A stretch of DNA of 64,000 nt from Elusimicrobiota bacterium (GTDB lineage: Bacteria > Elusimicrobiota > Elusimicrobia > FEN-1173): NCBI GenBank assembly GCA_016706425.1, contig JADJJR010000001.1, positions 558,001-622,000 on the forward strand, written 5' to 3'. Every line of letters begins with the position of its first letter. Positions within the stretch are counted from its first letter, which is position 1. This document shows, one piece after another, positions 51,558 to 59,028 of the stretch. A program made the position numbers and the translations under genes. Under the pieces are notes generated by a model. It saw only the letters and a program-made list of their open reading frames with translations. It had not been told where the DNA came from and did not search any database.

Positions 51558-52165
51558 AAGCCCCTTTGCGAAGCGGTCCGCCCGTCGTCGTCGGTTTGAC
51601 GGGGGGCCTCGGCGCCGGGAAATCCACGGCGCTGGATCTCCTCGCGGCCCGGGGCGCGGCCGTGTTGAGCGCCGACGCGGTCGTGCGGACCGCGTTGGAA
51701 AGGAACCCCGGGGTGCGTCGGCGGGTCGCGCGCTTGTTCGGGCCCGCTGTGCTTGGACCCTCGGGCCGTCCGGACCGGGCGCAGGTCGCGGCGGTGGTGT
51801 TTCGGGACGCGCGCGCCCGGTCCGCCCTGGAGCGGATTTTGCACCCCGTCGTCCGCCGGGTTTTTCGGAAACGCCGCCACGCCCACCGGCGGGGCTGGCT
51901 GGTGTTCGAAGTGCCGCTGCTGTTTGAGGCGGGCTTCGACCGAGGGGTGGACAAGACCCTCGTCGTCTGGGCCCCGGCGCGGGTCGTGCGGGAGCGTTTG
52001 GCGCGGTCCCGGGGCTGGGGGGCGGCGGAGGTCCGGCGCCGTTTGTCCGCGCAGATGCCCCCGGCCGAAAAGCGTCGCCGGGCGGATCTCGTTCTGGTCA
52101 ACGACGGAACCCGGGCGGCTTTGCGCGCCGCCGTGAATGATTTGATCGCCCGGGAAATGCGCTAG
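51545..52165 (+). CDS. coaE: Dephospho-CoA kinase
   Basis: Final step of coenzyme A synthesis. P-loop VVGLTGGLGAGKSTALDLLA (about 14-33), then LSADAVVRTALE (the conserved D-x-hydrophobic-x region), GWLVFEVPLLFEAG and the lid region RLARSRGWGAAEVRRRLSAQM. Length 206 aa is typical. ATG 51545 overlaps mutM by 13 bases; GTG 51554 in the GTGA overlap is equally plausible and would remove three residues. The gene coaX for the first step lies at 36.5 kb. Confidence 0.94.
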   Translation: MPKVKAPLRSGPPVVVGLTGGLGAGKSTALDLLAARGAAVLSADAVVRTALERNPGVRRRVARLFGPAVLGPSGRPDRAQVAAVVFRDARARSALERILHPVVRRVFRKRRHAHRRGWLVFEVPLLFEAGFDRGVDKTLVVWAPARVVRERLARSRGWGAAEVRRRLSAQMPPAEKRRRADLVLVNDGTRAALRAAVNDLIAREMR

Positions 52166-52168
52166 AAT
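52141..52168 (+). promoter_or_regulatory. Possible sigma70 promoter of icd
   Basis: TTTGAT (52141-52146) and TAGAAT (52163-52168) at a 16-base spacing across the coaE stop codon. The icd ATG follows after 33 bases with AAGGAGA as ribosome-binding site. Confidence 0.4.
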
Positions 52169-52201
52169 AACGAAACCAAATTTTCCTTTAAGGAGAGACC
52201 C

Positions 52202-53275
52202 ATGACCATCCACAACGTCACGTTGATTCCCGGCGACGGCACCGGGCCCGAAATTTCCGCCACCGTCCAGCGCGTGCTGGAAGCCACGGGCGTCAAAATT
52301 GCCTGGGACGTCGTTGAGGCGGGCGCCGACATCGCCGAAAAAACCGGCACGCCCTTGCCGGAGAACGTGCTGGCCTCCATCCGAAAAAACAAAGTCGCCT
52401 TGAAGGGGCCCTTGACCACCCCCATCGGGACGGGGTTCCGCTCCGTCAACGTCGCCCTGCGCAAGGAGCTGGATCTCTACGCCTGTTTGCGGCCCTGCAA
52501 GTCCTACAAGGGCGTGCGCTCCCGTTACGAAAACATCGACCTGGTGGTCGTGCGCGAGAACACCGAAGACCTCTACGCCGGGGTGGAATACGAGGCGGGG
52601 TCCATGGAGGCCAAGGAAATCATCGGCTGGGCCAAGGGCAAGATTTTTCCGGACGCGGCGATTTCCATCAAGCCCATTTCCCGCACGGGCACCGAGCGGA
52701 TCGTCAAATTCGCCTTCGATTACGCCGTGGCCCACAAGCGGCGGAAAGTCACGGCGGTGACCAAGGCCAACATCATGAAATACACCGACGGCCTCTTTTT
52801 TAAAGTGGCCCAGGAAGTCGCCAGGCAATACCCGGGCATCGAATACGAGGAGCGGTTGATCGACAACATGTGCATGCAGTTGGTCCAAAAGCCCGAACTC
52901 TACGACGTGATCTGCCTGCCCAACTTGTACGGCGACATTTTGTCGGACCTGTGCGCGGGGCTCATCGGCGGGCTCGGCATCGCCCCCGGCGCCAACCACG
53001 GCAAGGAGATCGCCCTCTTCGAGGCCGTGCACGGCTCCGCGCCAAAGTACAAGGGCATGAACAAGGTGAACCCCACGGCGGTCTTGTTGTCCGGGGTGCT
53101 CATGCTCGAGCACCTGGGGGAAAAAGCCGCCGCGCAAAAACTCGAAGCCGCCATCGCCGCCGTCATCGCCGAGGGGAAAAGTGTGACCTACGACCTCAAG
53201 CCCGCGCCCACGGACCCGACGGCCGTCGGCACCAAGGAAATGGGCGACGCCATCATTCGAAAATTGCGAGGGTAA
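52202..53275 (+). CDS. icd: Isocitrate dehydrogenase (isocitrate/isopropylmalate dehydrogenase family)
   Basis: Oxidative decarboxylation of isocitrate to 2-oxoglutarate. IPGDGTGPEIS opens the fold. Substrate-site Arg residues lie in CLRPCKSYKGVRSRYENID, and VVRENTEDLYAGVE plus the metal-binding NLYGDILSDLCAGLIGG are conserved. Length 357 aa and overall style match the NAD-type (eukaryote-like) group. Yet the cofactor loop reads HGSAPKYKGMNKVNP, with the Lys-Tyr pair that NADP enzymes such as E. coli Icd carry. Cofactor preference is therefore open. ATG with AAGGAGA upstream. Confidence 0.92.
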   Translation: MTIHNVTLIPGDGTGPEISATVQRVLEATGVKIAWDVVEAGADIAEKTGTPLPENVLASIRKNKVALKGPLTTPIGTGFRSVNVALRKELDLYACLRPCKSYKGVRSRYENIDLVVVRENTEDLYAGVEYEAGSMEAKEIIGWAKGKIFPDAAISIKPISRTGTERIVKFAFDYAVAHKRRKVTAVTKANIMKYTDGLFFKVAQEVARQYPGIEYEERLIDNMCMQLVQKPELYDVICLPNLYGDILSDLCAGLIGGLGIAPGANHGKEIALFEAVHGSAPKYKGMNKVNPTAVLLSGVLMLEHLGEKAAAQKLEAAIAAVIAEGKSVTYDLKPAPTDPTAVGTKEMGDAIIRKLRG

Positions 53276-53280
53276 GCCTT

Positions 53281-53727
53281 TTGGAACCCGGGGGGAAAGG
53301 GTCGGGGAAAGCGCGAACCGGGATTCGCAACGGCGTTGTCTTTTGCGAAACGGCGGAAAACGATCCCGTCCGGCTGCGGGCGCTTTTCAAGGACCTGGAT
53401 CCCGACACGCGGTGGGTCGTCCTGCGTCTGCACGACGCGACCTACCTTCGGGAAGGGCGCCGCGCGGATTTCCCGCCCGGGGTCAACGCCGTCTCGGTGG
53501 CCTGGGAGGAAGCCCCCCGCCCGCGCGCGGCGATTGTGGATGTTCACGGGCGGTCGTTGACGGGGCCGGATCCCGCGCCGGCGCCTCCTCTCCCCCCGAA
53601 GGAGGACGTGGAATCCTTCGCCCAGCGTCTCCAACCGTTGAGTTTTAAATTCAAAGCCGGGATCCCCTGGGACACGACCGTGACTTACACGGCCGCCGAG
53701 GGGTGGCGGTCGGAATACCTGCCTTAA
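53281..53727 (+). CDS. Hypothetical protein
   Basis: 148 aa from TTG 53281, 6 bases after icd, with GAGGG about 8 bases upstream. Features include VVFCETAENDPVRLRALF, RWVVLRLHDATYLREGRR, a Pro-rich linker (DPAPAPPLPPK) and a C-terminal part ending TTVTYTAAEGWRSEYLP. No signal peptide, membrane helix or known motif is visible. Codon use resembles neighbours, so it is likely real. It may be co-transcribed with icd. Confidence 0.5.
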   Translation: MEPGGKGSGKARTGIRNGVVFCETAENDPVRLRALFKDLDPDTRWVVLRLHDATYLREGRRADFPPGVNAVSVAWEEAPRPRAAIVDVHGRSLTGPDPAPAPPLPPKEDVESFAQRLQPLSFKFKAGIPWDTTVTYTAAEGWRSEYLP

Positions 53728-53741
53728 CCTGTTACTCTCGG

Positions 53742-53769
53742 TTGAGCGCAAGCCATTTCAAGTTAACAT
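53742..53769 (+). promoter_or_regulatory. Possible sigma70 promoter of ndk
   Basis: TTGAGC (53742-53747) and TAACAT (53764-53769) at a 16-base spacing in the gap before ndk, followed by a GGAAGGAG ribosome-binding site. Confidence 0.4.
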
Positions 53770-53794
53770 CCCCCGAGTGGAAGGAGCATCGACC

Positions 53795-54259
53795 GTGGAA
53801 GAACTGACCTGCTTAATTGTGAAACCCGACGGCGTGGGCAAGGCCGTGGTGGGGAAAATCATCGATCGGTTGGAGAGCGAAGGTTTTCGATTGACCGCGA
53901 TGCGCCTGGTCCGCCCAACGGCGGAACGCATGGGGGAGTTTTACGCGGAGCACCAAGGGAAGCCCTTTTACGAGGGGTTGCTCAAGTTCATCACCTCGGG
54001 ACCCGCCGTGGTCATGGCCTGGCGGGGGGAGGATGTCGTGCGGCGCGCGCGCGCGCTCATCGGCGCCACCAACCCCAAGGCGGCGGCCCCCGGCACCCTG
54101 CGCGCCCAATGGGGCACCGACAACCGGCGGAACCTCATCCATGGGTCCGATTCCCCGGCCAGCGGCGCGCGGGAAACGGCCTTTTTCTTTTCGGCGGAGG
54201 ATTTGGCGCCCTACGACCCGCAACGCTGGGCCGCCCCCGACATGGCCCCGTCGGCGTAG
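53795..54259 (+). CDS. ndk: Nucleoside diphosphate kinase
   Basis: Equilibrates nucleoside di- and triphosphates through a phospho-histidine. The N-terminus LIVKPDGVGKAVVGKIIDRLE, IGATNPKAAAPGTLR and the active-site NLIHGSDSPASG (His near residue 111) are canonical. Length 154 aa includes a C-terminal tail a little longer than the usual 140. GTG 53795 lies 8 bases after GGAAGGAG; a GTG at 53777 lies before that site and is rejected. Converges on nfu with 6 bases between stops. Confidence 0.96.
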   Translation: MEELTCLIVKPDGVGKAVVGKIIDRLESEGFRLTAMRLVRPTAERMGEFYAEHQGKPFYEGLLKFITSGPAVVMAWRGEDVVRRARALIGATNPKAAAPGTLRAQWGTDNRRNLIHGSDSPASGARETAFFFSAEDLAPYDPQRWAAPDMAPSA

Positions 54260-54265
54260 GGGGAA

Positions 54266-54799
54266 TTAAACCGAAACGACTTGGATTTTGGGGTCGACCA
54301 TCCGCTGGAGCAGGTTTTGGATGGCGAAGAGGGTGCCGGCGCTGGCGCTGGGGCAGCCGCCGCAGGCGCCTTGGTAGTGGACCGAGAGGATGTTGTCCGA
54401 GAAGTCGACGACCTGAAGCCCTCCGCCGTCCCCGGCGAGCGCGGGCCGGACGTTTTCATCGATCACCGCGTTGATGCGCGCCAGGATGTCCTCGCCGCCG
54501 GCGGCGGTTTCGGACGCCGCGGGCGCCGCCGGTTGGGCCTGCGCCTCCAGGACGGCGCGGATCTTGGGTTCGAGCGCGGCCCAGTCCCCGTTGGGGAATT
54601 TGGTCACCGTGACAAAGCGGTCCAGGAGGAACACCGAGGCGACCGGGCCCGCGGCGAAGAGCGCCTCGGCCAGGGGGTGCCCCTGGGCGGCGGCCGCGTC
54701 CTCGTAGGATTTGGCGCCGCGATCAACGAGCCGCGCGTCGGCGATGAACTTGAGCGCGTCCGGATTGGGTGTGGCCTGCACTTCGATGATTTTGATCAT
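54266..54799 (-). CDS. nfu: Nfu-type iron-sulfur scaffold protein
   Basis: 177 aa with two parts. The N-terminal Nfu_N domain (about 1-90) begins VQATPNPDALKFIAD and includes FLLDRFVTVTKFPNGDW. The C-terminal NifU domain (about 100-177) has ENVRPALAGDGGGLQVVDF and the cluster-binding CGGCPSA. Such proteins deliver 4Fe-4S clusters to targets, here perhaps GlcF and similar enzymes. The ATG is preceded by AGGGCGG; a TATAAT lies about 27 bases upstream. It is divergent from rho. Confidence 0.92.
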   Translation of the reverse strand: MIKIIEVQATPNPDALKFIADARLVDRGAKSYEDAAAAQGHPLAEALFAAGPVASVFLLDRFVTVTKFPNGDWAALEPKIRAVLEAQAQPAAPAASETAAGGEDILARINAVIDENVRPALAGDGGGLQVVDFSDNILSVHYQGACGGCPSASAGTLFAIQNLLQRMVDPKIQVVSV

Positions 54800-54825
54800 A
54801 GTCCGCCCTGGTTTTGTTTCCTTCT

Positions 54826-54831
54826 ATTATA
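54826..54831 (-). promoter_or_regulatory. -10 element of nfu
   Basis: On the minus strand this is a perfect TATAAT, 26 bases upstream of the nfu ATG. Its -35 region would overlap the -35 of the divergent rho promoter (54850-54855), so the two promoters may compete. Confidence 0.5.
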
Positions 54832-54849
54832 GAAAAAACAGAACGGGGC

Positions 54850-54877
54850 TTGACAGGGCGCGTGGCGCGTGTATAAT
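54850..54877 (+). promoter_or_regulatory. Consensus sigma70 promoter of rho
   Basis: Perfect TTGACA (54850-54855) and perfect TATAAT (54872-54877) at a 16-base spacing, the strongest promoter-like sequence in the window. Transcription from about 54884 would give a 215-base leader before rho. Confidence 0.8.
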
Positions 54878-54883
54878 GACGGC

Positions 54884-55098
54884 GTTTCCTCCTCGGTTGT
54901 CCAAAATCGCCGTTCGCCGCGCTCCCCGCTGAAACACCCGGACCGACGCAGAACGCCCACCGAGGGCAAACACACAGACTCAACTTGGATCAATCAAACC
55001 CCACACCCCGACCGCGAAGGGATTTTCGTTCGGCGCGTTTTGCGCGAAACGAGCGGCGGCATTACAACGGACCCCCCCGTCCTCCGAAGGAGACCTCC
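54884..55098 (+). promoter_or_regulatory. rho: Long C-rich 5' leader of rho, possible rut site
   Basis: The leader contains a G-poor, C-rich stretch at about 54960-55012 (for example CAAACACACAGACTCAAC and CCCCACACCCCGACCGC), the composition expected of a Rho-utilisation site. Enterobacterial rho is controlled by Rho-dependent termination in its leader; a similar loop is inferred here. No clear leader peptide was found. AAGGAGA precedes the rho ATG. Confidence 0.45.
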
Positions 55099-56454
55099 AT
55101 GGAAAATCACCCCTCGAATCCCCACCCCGCCCCCGGCACCGCCGCGGGCATTCCCGGCGGCGCGCCCGCGGGCGGCAACGTCCCGTCGCGCCACCTCAAA
55201 GCCGCGGTGCTGTCCCGCGCGCCCATGGGCGAATTGATGAAACTCGCCGAGGATTTGAAGGTCTCCGTGGCGGGCATGCGCCGTCAAGAAGTCATCGCCC
55301 GCCTTTTGGAAGCCCAGGCGCGCGAATCGGGCGAGTTGGTCCGCCAGGGGGTCTTGGAGGTCCTGCAAGACGGGTTCGGCTTTTTGCGAAGCCCGGATTA
55401 CAACTATTTGCCGGGGCCCGACGACATCTACATCAGCCCCAGCCAAATCAAAAAGTTTGCCCTGCGCAAGGGCGACACCGTCGCCGGCCAGGTGCGACCG
55501 CCCAAGGACCAGGAACGATTTTTCGCCCTGCTCCAGGTGCACTCCATCAACGGCGACCCGGTCGAGAAGGCCATGCACCGTCCGCTCTTCGACAACCTGA
55601 CCCCGCTCTACCCCCAGACCCGCTTGAACCTCGAAACAAAAAAAGAAGAAACGAACACCCGGGTTCTGAACCTCGTGGCCCCCATCGGCAAGGGCCAGCG
55701 TGGGTTGATCGTCGCGGCCCCGCGCACGGGCAAAACAATCTTCCTTCAAAAAATCGCCAACGCCATCACGGAGAACCACCCCGAGGTGTCCCTCATCGTG
55801 CTCCTGATCGACGAGCGCCCCGAAGAGGTCACGGACATGCAGCGCTCGGTCAAGGGCGAGGTCATCAGCTCGACATTCGACGAGCCCGCCGACCGGCACG
55901 TGCAGGTCGCCGAGATGGTCATTGAAAAGGCCAAGCGCCAAGTGGAGTGCGGCAAGGACGTGGTGATCCTGTTGGACTCCATCACGCGCCTGGCGCGCGG
56001 CTACAACACGGTGACCCCGTCGTCGGGCCGCGTGCTGTCGGGCGGTTTGGATTCGAACGCCCTGCAGCGCCCCAAACGCTTTTTCGGCGCCGCCCGCAAC
56101 ATCGAGGAGGGCGGCAGCCTCACCATCGTGGCCACGGCGCTGGTCGAAACCGGCAGCCGCATGGACGACGTGATCTTCGAAGAATTCAAAGGCACCGGCA
56201 ACATGGAGGTCTACCTCGACCGCAAGCTCGCCGACCGCCGCGTGTTCCCCGCCATCGACATGCACCGCTCCGGGACCCGCAAAGAGGAGCTGTTGCTCAG
56301 CCCCGACGAGCTCAACAAGGTCTGGATCCTGCGCAAGGTGCTCTCGACCATGACCCCCGTCGACGCCATGGAGCTGTTGATCGAAAAGATCTCCGCCACC
56401 AAATCCAACAAAGACTTCCTGCGTTCCATGGAAGTCTCGAGCATGGACAAATAA
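55099..56454 (+). CDS. rho: Transcription termination factor Rho
   Basis: Hexameric RNA helicase ending transcription. After a Pro/Gly/Ala-rich N-terminal extension (about 1-35) comes the helix bundle LMKLAEDLKVSVAGMRRQEV, then the RNA-binding cold-shock-like domain with GVLEVLQDGFGFLRSPDYNY. The ATPase domain has Walker A GLIVAAPRTGKT (the usual form is PPKAGKT), LIDERPEEVTDM, and the conserved DEPADRHVQVAEMVIE and FFGAARNIEEGGSLTI blocks. Length 451 aa. ATG with AAGGAGA upstream; a longer open frame from 54985 would lie in the leader and is rejected. Confidence 0.97.
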   Translation: MENHPSNPHPAPGTAAGIPGGAPAGGNVPSRHLKAAVLSRAPMGELMKLAEDLKVSVAGMRRQEVIARLLEAQARESGELVRQGVLEVLQDGFGFLRSPDYNYLPGPDDIYISPSQIKKFALRKGDTVAGQVRPPKDQERFFALLQVHSINGDPVEKAMHRPLFDNLTPLYPQTRLNLETKKEETNTRVLNLVAPIGKGQRGLIVAAPRTGKTIFLQKIANAITENHPEVSLIVLLIDERPEEVTDMQRSVKGEVISSTFDEPADRHVQVAEMVIEKAKRQVECGKDVVILLDSITRLARGYNTVTPSSGRVLSGGLDSNALQRPKRFFGAARNIEEGGSLTIVATALVETGSRMDDVIFEEFKGTGNMEVYLDRKLADRRVFPAIDMHRSGTRKEELLLSPDELNKVWILRKVLSTMTPVDAMELLIEKISATKSNKDFLRSMEVSSMDK

Positions 56455-56492
56455 GCTTGAAATCGGCGCGTCGGCGGCTTATCCTTAAAGGG

Positions 56493-57437
56493 ATGAAGAG
56501 ACCGACGGACCTGTTGTACGGCGCCGTGTTGCTCGCGGCCGCGCTGGTGGCCTTCCTGGCCACCGGGGGCGGCGCGTCGTTCCCGGTCAGCGCGGGCCCG
56601 ACGGCGTCGTTTTCGGACGCCCTGCTTTTGACGTCCGCGCCCTCGCTGCCCGGCCCCACCGCCGACACCTTCGCCGCCCTGGGCAAGTTGGGCCGCGTGG
56701 TCGTCGGGCAATACGAGGTGCGGGACACGGACACGCTGTCCTCGGTCGCCAAGACCTTCGGCTCGGGTCCGGACTATCTGCGCAGCACCAACCGTCTCGC
56801 CTCGGTCAACCTCCCCCCCGGCAAAACCCTCCTGGTGCACAACGGGCTCGGCATGCTTTACCAGGTGCGGGAGAAGAACGGCCGGCCCGAGTCCCTCCAG
56901 GACATCGCCAAGCGCTACAACCTCAAGCCCGAGTCCGTCGCGCGGGCCAACGGGCTCTCCGGCGTGTCGCTCTTGTCCGGGGCGTGGCTGGAGGCCGGCA
57001 GCGTGTTGTTCCTCCCCACGGTGAGGCTCCGGTTTTCCGATTACATTTTGCCGGTGGCCTGGTCCCGCGGCCAACGGATGATTTCCTCGGGCTACGGCAT
57101 GCGGCGCCACCCCATTTCCCGGACGCGGCGGTTCCATCAGGGGCTCGACATGCCCCGGCCGGCCGGGTCGCCCGTGCGCAGCGCCCGGGAAGGCCGCGTC
57201 ATTTTCGCCGGCTGGCGCGGGGCCTACGGGCGGTTGATCATTTTGAAGCACGCCAACGGAATTTGCACCTGGTACGGCCACCTTTCCACCATCGATGTGC
57301 AAGCGGGCGACAAAATCAAACAGGGGCAGTTCATCGGCCGGGTGGGCAGTTCCGGCCAGGCCACCGGCCCCCACCTCCATTTCGAGGTGCGCGACCGCTA
57401 CGGCAACACGATGAACCCCAAAAAGTATCTGTTTTAG
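56493..57437 (+). CDS. LysM and M23 peptidase domain protein (murein hydrolase or EnvC/NlpD-like)
   Basis: 314 aa. An N-terminal hydrophobic segment (LLYGAVLLAAALVAFLAT) exports or anchors it. Two LysM-like modules follow: YEVRDTDTLSSVAKTFGSG and YQVREKNGRPESLQDIAKRY. The M23 domain (about 190-314) has the zinc motifs HQGLDMPRP (H-x3-D), WYGHLSTID and the final GPHLHFEVRD (HxH). All ligands are present, so it is probably an active endopeptidase on peptidoglycan cross-links. The ATG follows AAAGGG by only 1-2 bases, 38 bases after rho. Confidence 0.88.
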   Translation: MKRPTDLLYGAVLLAAALVAFLATGGGASFPVSAGPTASFSDALLLTSAPSLPGPTADTFAALGKLGRVVVGQYEVRDTDTLSSVAKTFGSGPDYLRSTNRLASVNLPPGKTLLVHNGLGMLYQVREKNGRPESLQDIAKRYNLKPESVARANGLSGVSLLSGAWLEAGSVLFLPTVRLRFSDYILPVAWSRGQRMISSGYGMRRHPISRTRRFHQGLDMPRPAGSPVRSAREGRVIFAGWRGAYGRLIILKHANGICTWYGHLSTIDVQAGDKIKQGQFIGRVGSSGQATGPHLHFEVRDRYGNTMNPKKYLF

Positions 57438-57451
57438 CGGCGATTTTAAGC

Positions 57452-57457
57452 TATAAT
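57452..57457 (+). promoter_or_regulatory. -10 element for rpmE
   Basis: A perfect TATAAT lies 14 bases after the stop of the peptidase gene. No good -35 is visible. It would start a transcript near 57464 with the 57472 hairpin in its leader. Confidence 0.45.
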
Positions 57458-57471
57458 ACCGCCTTCGGTTT

Positions 57472-57507
57472 CCCCGAACCCTTCCGGGCCCGGGGTTTTT
57501 CTTTTTG
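57472..57507 (+). terminator. Hairpin with T-tract in the rpmE leader (terminator or attenuator)
   Basis: CCCCG (57472-57476) pairs with CGGGG (57491-57495) and a T-rich run (TTTTTCTTTTT) follows directly. It could end the rho-peptidase transcript. Because the TATAAT at 57452 precedes it, it could also attenuate rpmE transcription. Confidence 0.45.
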
Positions 57508-57529
57508 AATCAATCACAGCGAGGTTGAA

Positions 57530-57901
57530 ATGAAAGACGGCATCCACCCCAACTATCAACAGGTCACCGTGTCCTGCGCCTGCGGCAGCACCTTCGTGAC
57601 CCGCTCGACGGCGAAACAGGTTCGCCTGGAAATTTGTTCCCAGTGCCACCCGTTCTACACGGGCCGGCAGAAGCTCTTGGACACCGCGGGGCGCGTGGAA
57701 CGCTTTGAAAAGCGCTACGCCTCCACCGGTGGAAAAACCGTCGCCCGCAAGCCCGTCGCCCGCAAGGCGACGGCCCCCGCCAAAGCCGGGGCCAAAAAGG
57801 CGGAAAAAGTGTTGCGCAGCACCCCCAAGCCGGGCCTCAAAGTCAAAACCGGCAAAGTGGAAAAACCAAAGGCGGCCAAAGCGCCGGCCAAGGCCGGTTA
57901 G
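57530..57901 (+). CDS. rpmE: 50S ribosomal protein L31 with Lys/Ala/Pro-rich tail
   Basis: Residues 1-66 are a standard zinc-binding L31: MKDGIHPNYQQVTVSCACG with CAC, and ICSQCHPFYTGRQKLLDTAG with CSQC, followed by GRVERFEKRY. The remaining 57 residues are a basic, low-complexity extension rich in K, A and P (for example KPVARKATAPAKAGAKKAEK), which L31 of most bacteria lacks. ATG preceded by GCGAGG. The gene stands alone between a hairpin upstream and a strong terminator downstream. Confidence 0.95.
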   Translation: MKDGIHPNYQQVTVSCACGSTFVTRSTAKQVRLEICSQCHPFYTGRQKLLDTAGRVERFEKRYASTGGKTVARKPVARKATAPAKAGAKKAEKVLRSTPKPGLKVKTGKVEKPKAAKAPAKAG

Positions 57902-57917
57902 CCCATCCGGTTTCCTG

Positions 57918-57949
57918 AACGCCCCCGGCGACGGGGGCGTTTCTTTTTC
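57918..57949 (+). terminator. Strong intrinsic terminator after rpmE
   Basis: A perfect 10-base stem, AACGCCCCCG with CGGGGGCGTT, closes on a GCGA tetraloop and is followed by TCTTTTTC. It lies 17 bases after the rpmE stop and ends before prfA. Confidence 0.9.
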
Positions 57950-57960
57950 GTGCGGACCGC

Positions 57961-59028
57961 ATGAACCCGAAATTCCTTCAATTGGAGGAGCGACACCGGA
58001 CCCTCCAGGACCGTTTGGCGGAATCCGCGGGCCGCAACGCCGCCGACTTCCTAACCCTCGGGCGGGAATTCAAGCGCCTCGAATCCGCCGTGGCAAAAAT
58101 CGGCGCCCTGCGCCGCGTGGAAGCGGATCTGGCCCAGGCGGCGACCCTCCTCCAATCCTCCGAAGCCGACCTCCGCGCCCTGGCGGAAGAGGAGACCCGC
58201 GCCCTGGAAGACCGTCGATCCGTCTTGGAAAAACAGTTGGAGGAATTCCTGATCCCCCGGGACCCCCGCGACGACCGCGACGGCATCGTCGAGATCCGCG
58301 CCGGCACGGGGGGGGACGAGGCGGCGATCTTCGTGGGCGACCTCTACCGCATGTACGCCCGTTACGCCCAGGACCGCGGCTTCGCCCTGGAGCCCTATTC
58401 CTCCAGCCCGACGGGCCTGGGGGGCTACAAAGACATCACTTTCGGCATCAAAGGCGACGGCGCCTACGGCGTGTTCAAATTTGAAAGCGGCGTTCACCGG
58501 GTCCAGCGGGTGCCCGCGACCGAAGCGTCCGGGCGGGTGCACACCTCCACCGCCACGGTGGCCGTGTTGCCCGAAGCGGACGAAGTGGACGTCTCCATCA
58601 ACCCCGTCGACCTGCGCATCGACGTGTACCGGGCGTCCGGCGCCGGCGGCCAGCACGTCAACAAAACCGAGTCGGCCGTTCGCATCACCCACTTGCCGAC
58701 GGGGGTGGTGGTGGCCTGCCAGGACGAGCGCAGCCAGATGAAAAACCGCGCCAAGGCCTTAACCATGCTCCGAGCGAAGCTCTACCAGGCGGAGCAGGAA
58801 CGCCTGGAAGCGGAACGCCGCCACCTGCGCCGCGCGCAGGTGGGGACGGGCGAGCGCCACGAAAAAATCCGCACCTACAATTTTCCCCAGGACCGCATCA
58901 CCGACCACCGCATCAACGAGAACTTTCACAATCTGCCCCGTATCCTGGAGGGGCACATGCAAGACATTCACGGCGCCCTCGCGAAAGCGGAGAAAGCGGA
59001 ACGGCTGGCCCAGTTGGATCTGGCGTGA
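57961..59028 (+). CDS. prfA: Peptide chain release factor 1
   Basis: Recognises UAA and UAG. The PAT anticodon-like tripeptide appears in VQRVPATEASGRVHTST (near residue 185), and the catalytic GGQ in RASGAGGQHVNKTESAVRITH (Gln near residue 230, quoted here as GAGGQHVNK). VEIRAGTGGDEAAIFVGDL is also conserved. Length 355 aa is typical. ATG 12 bases after the terminator; no good ribosome-binding site is seen. It overlaps prmC by 4 bases (GTGA); PrmC methylates the GGQ glutamine, so the pair is functionally linked. Confidence 0.97.
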   Translation: MNPKFLQLEERHRTLQDRLAESAGRNAADFLTLGREFKRLESAVAKIGALRRVEADLAQAATLLQSSEADLRALAEEETRALEDRRSVLEKQLEEFLIPRDPRDDRDGIVEIRAGTGGDEAAIFVGDLYRMYARYAQDRGFALEPYSSSPTGLGGYKDITFGIKGDGAYGVFKFESGVHRVQRVPATEASGRVHTSTATVAVLPEADEVDVSINPVDLRIDVYRASGAGGQHVNKTESAVRITHLPTGVVVACQDERSQMKNRAKALTMLRAKLYQAEQERLEAERRHLRRAQVGTGERHEKIRTYNFPQDRITDHRINENFHNLPRILEGHMQDIHGALAKAEKAERLAQLDLA

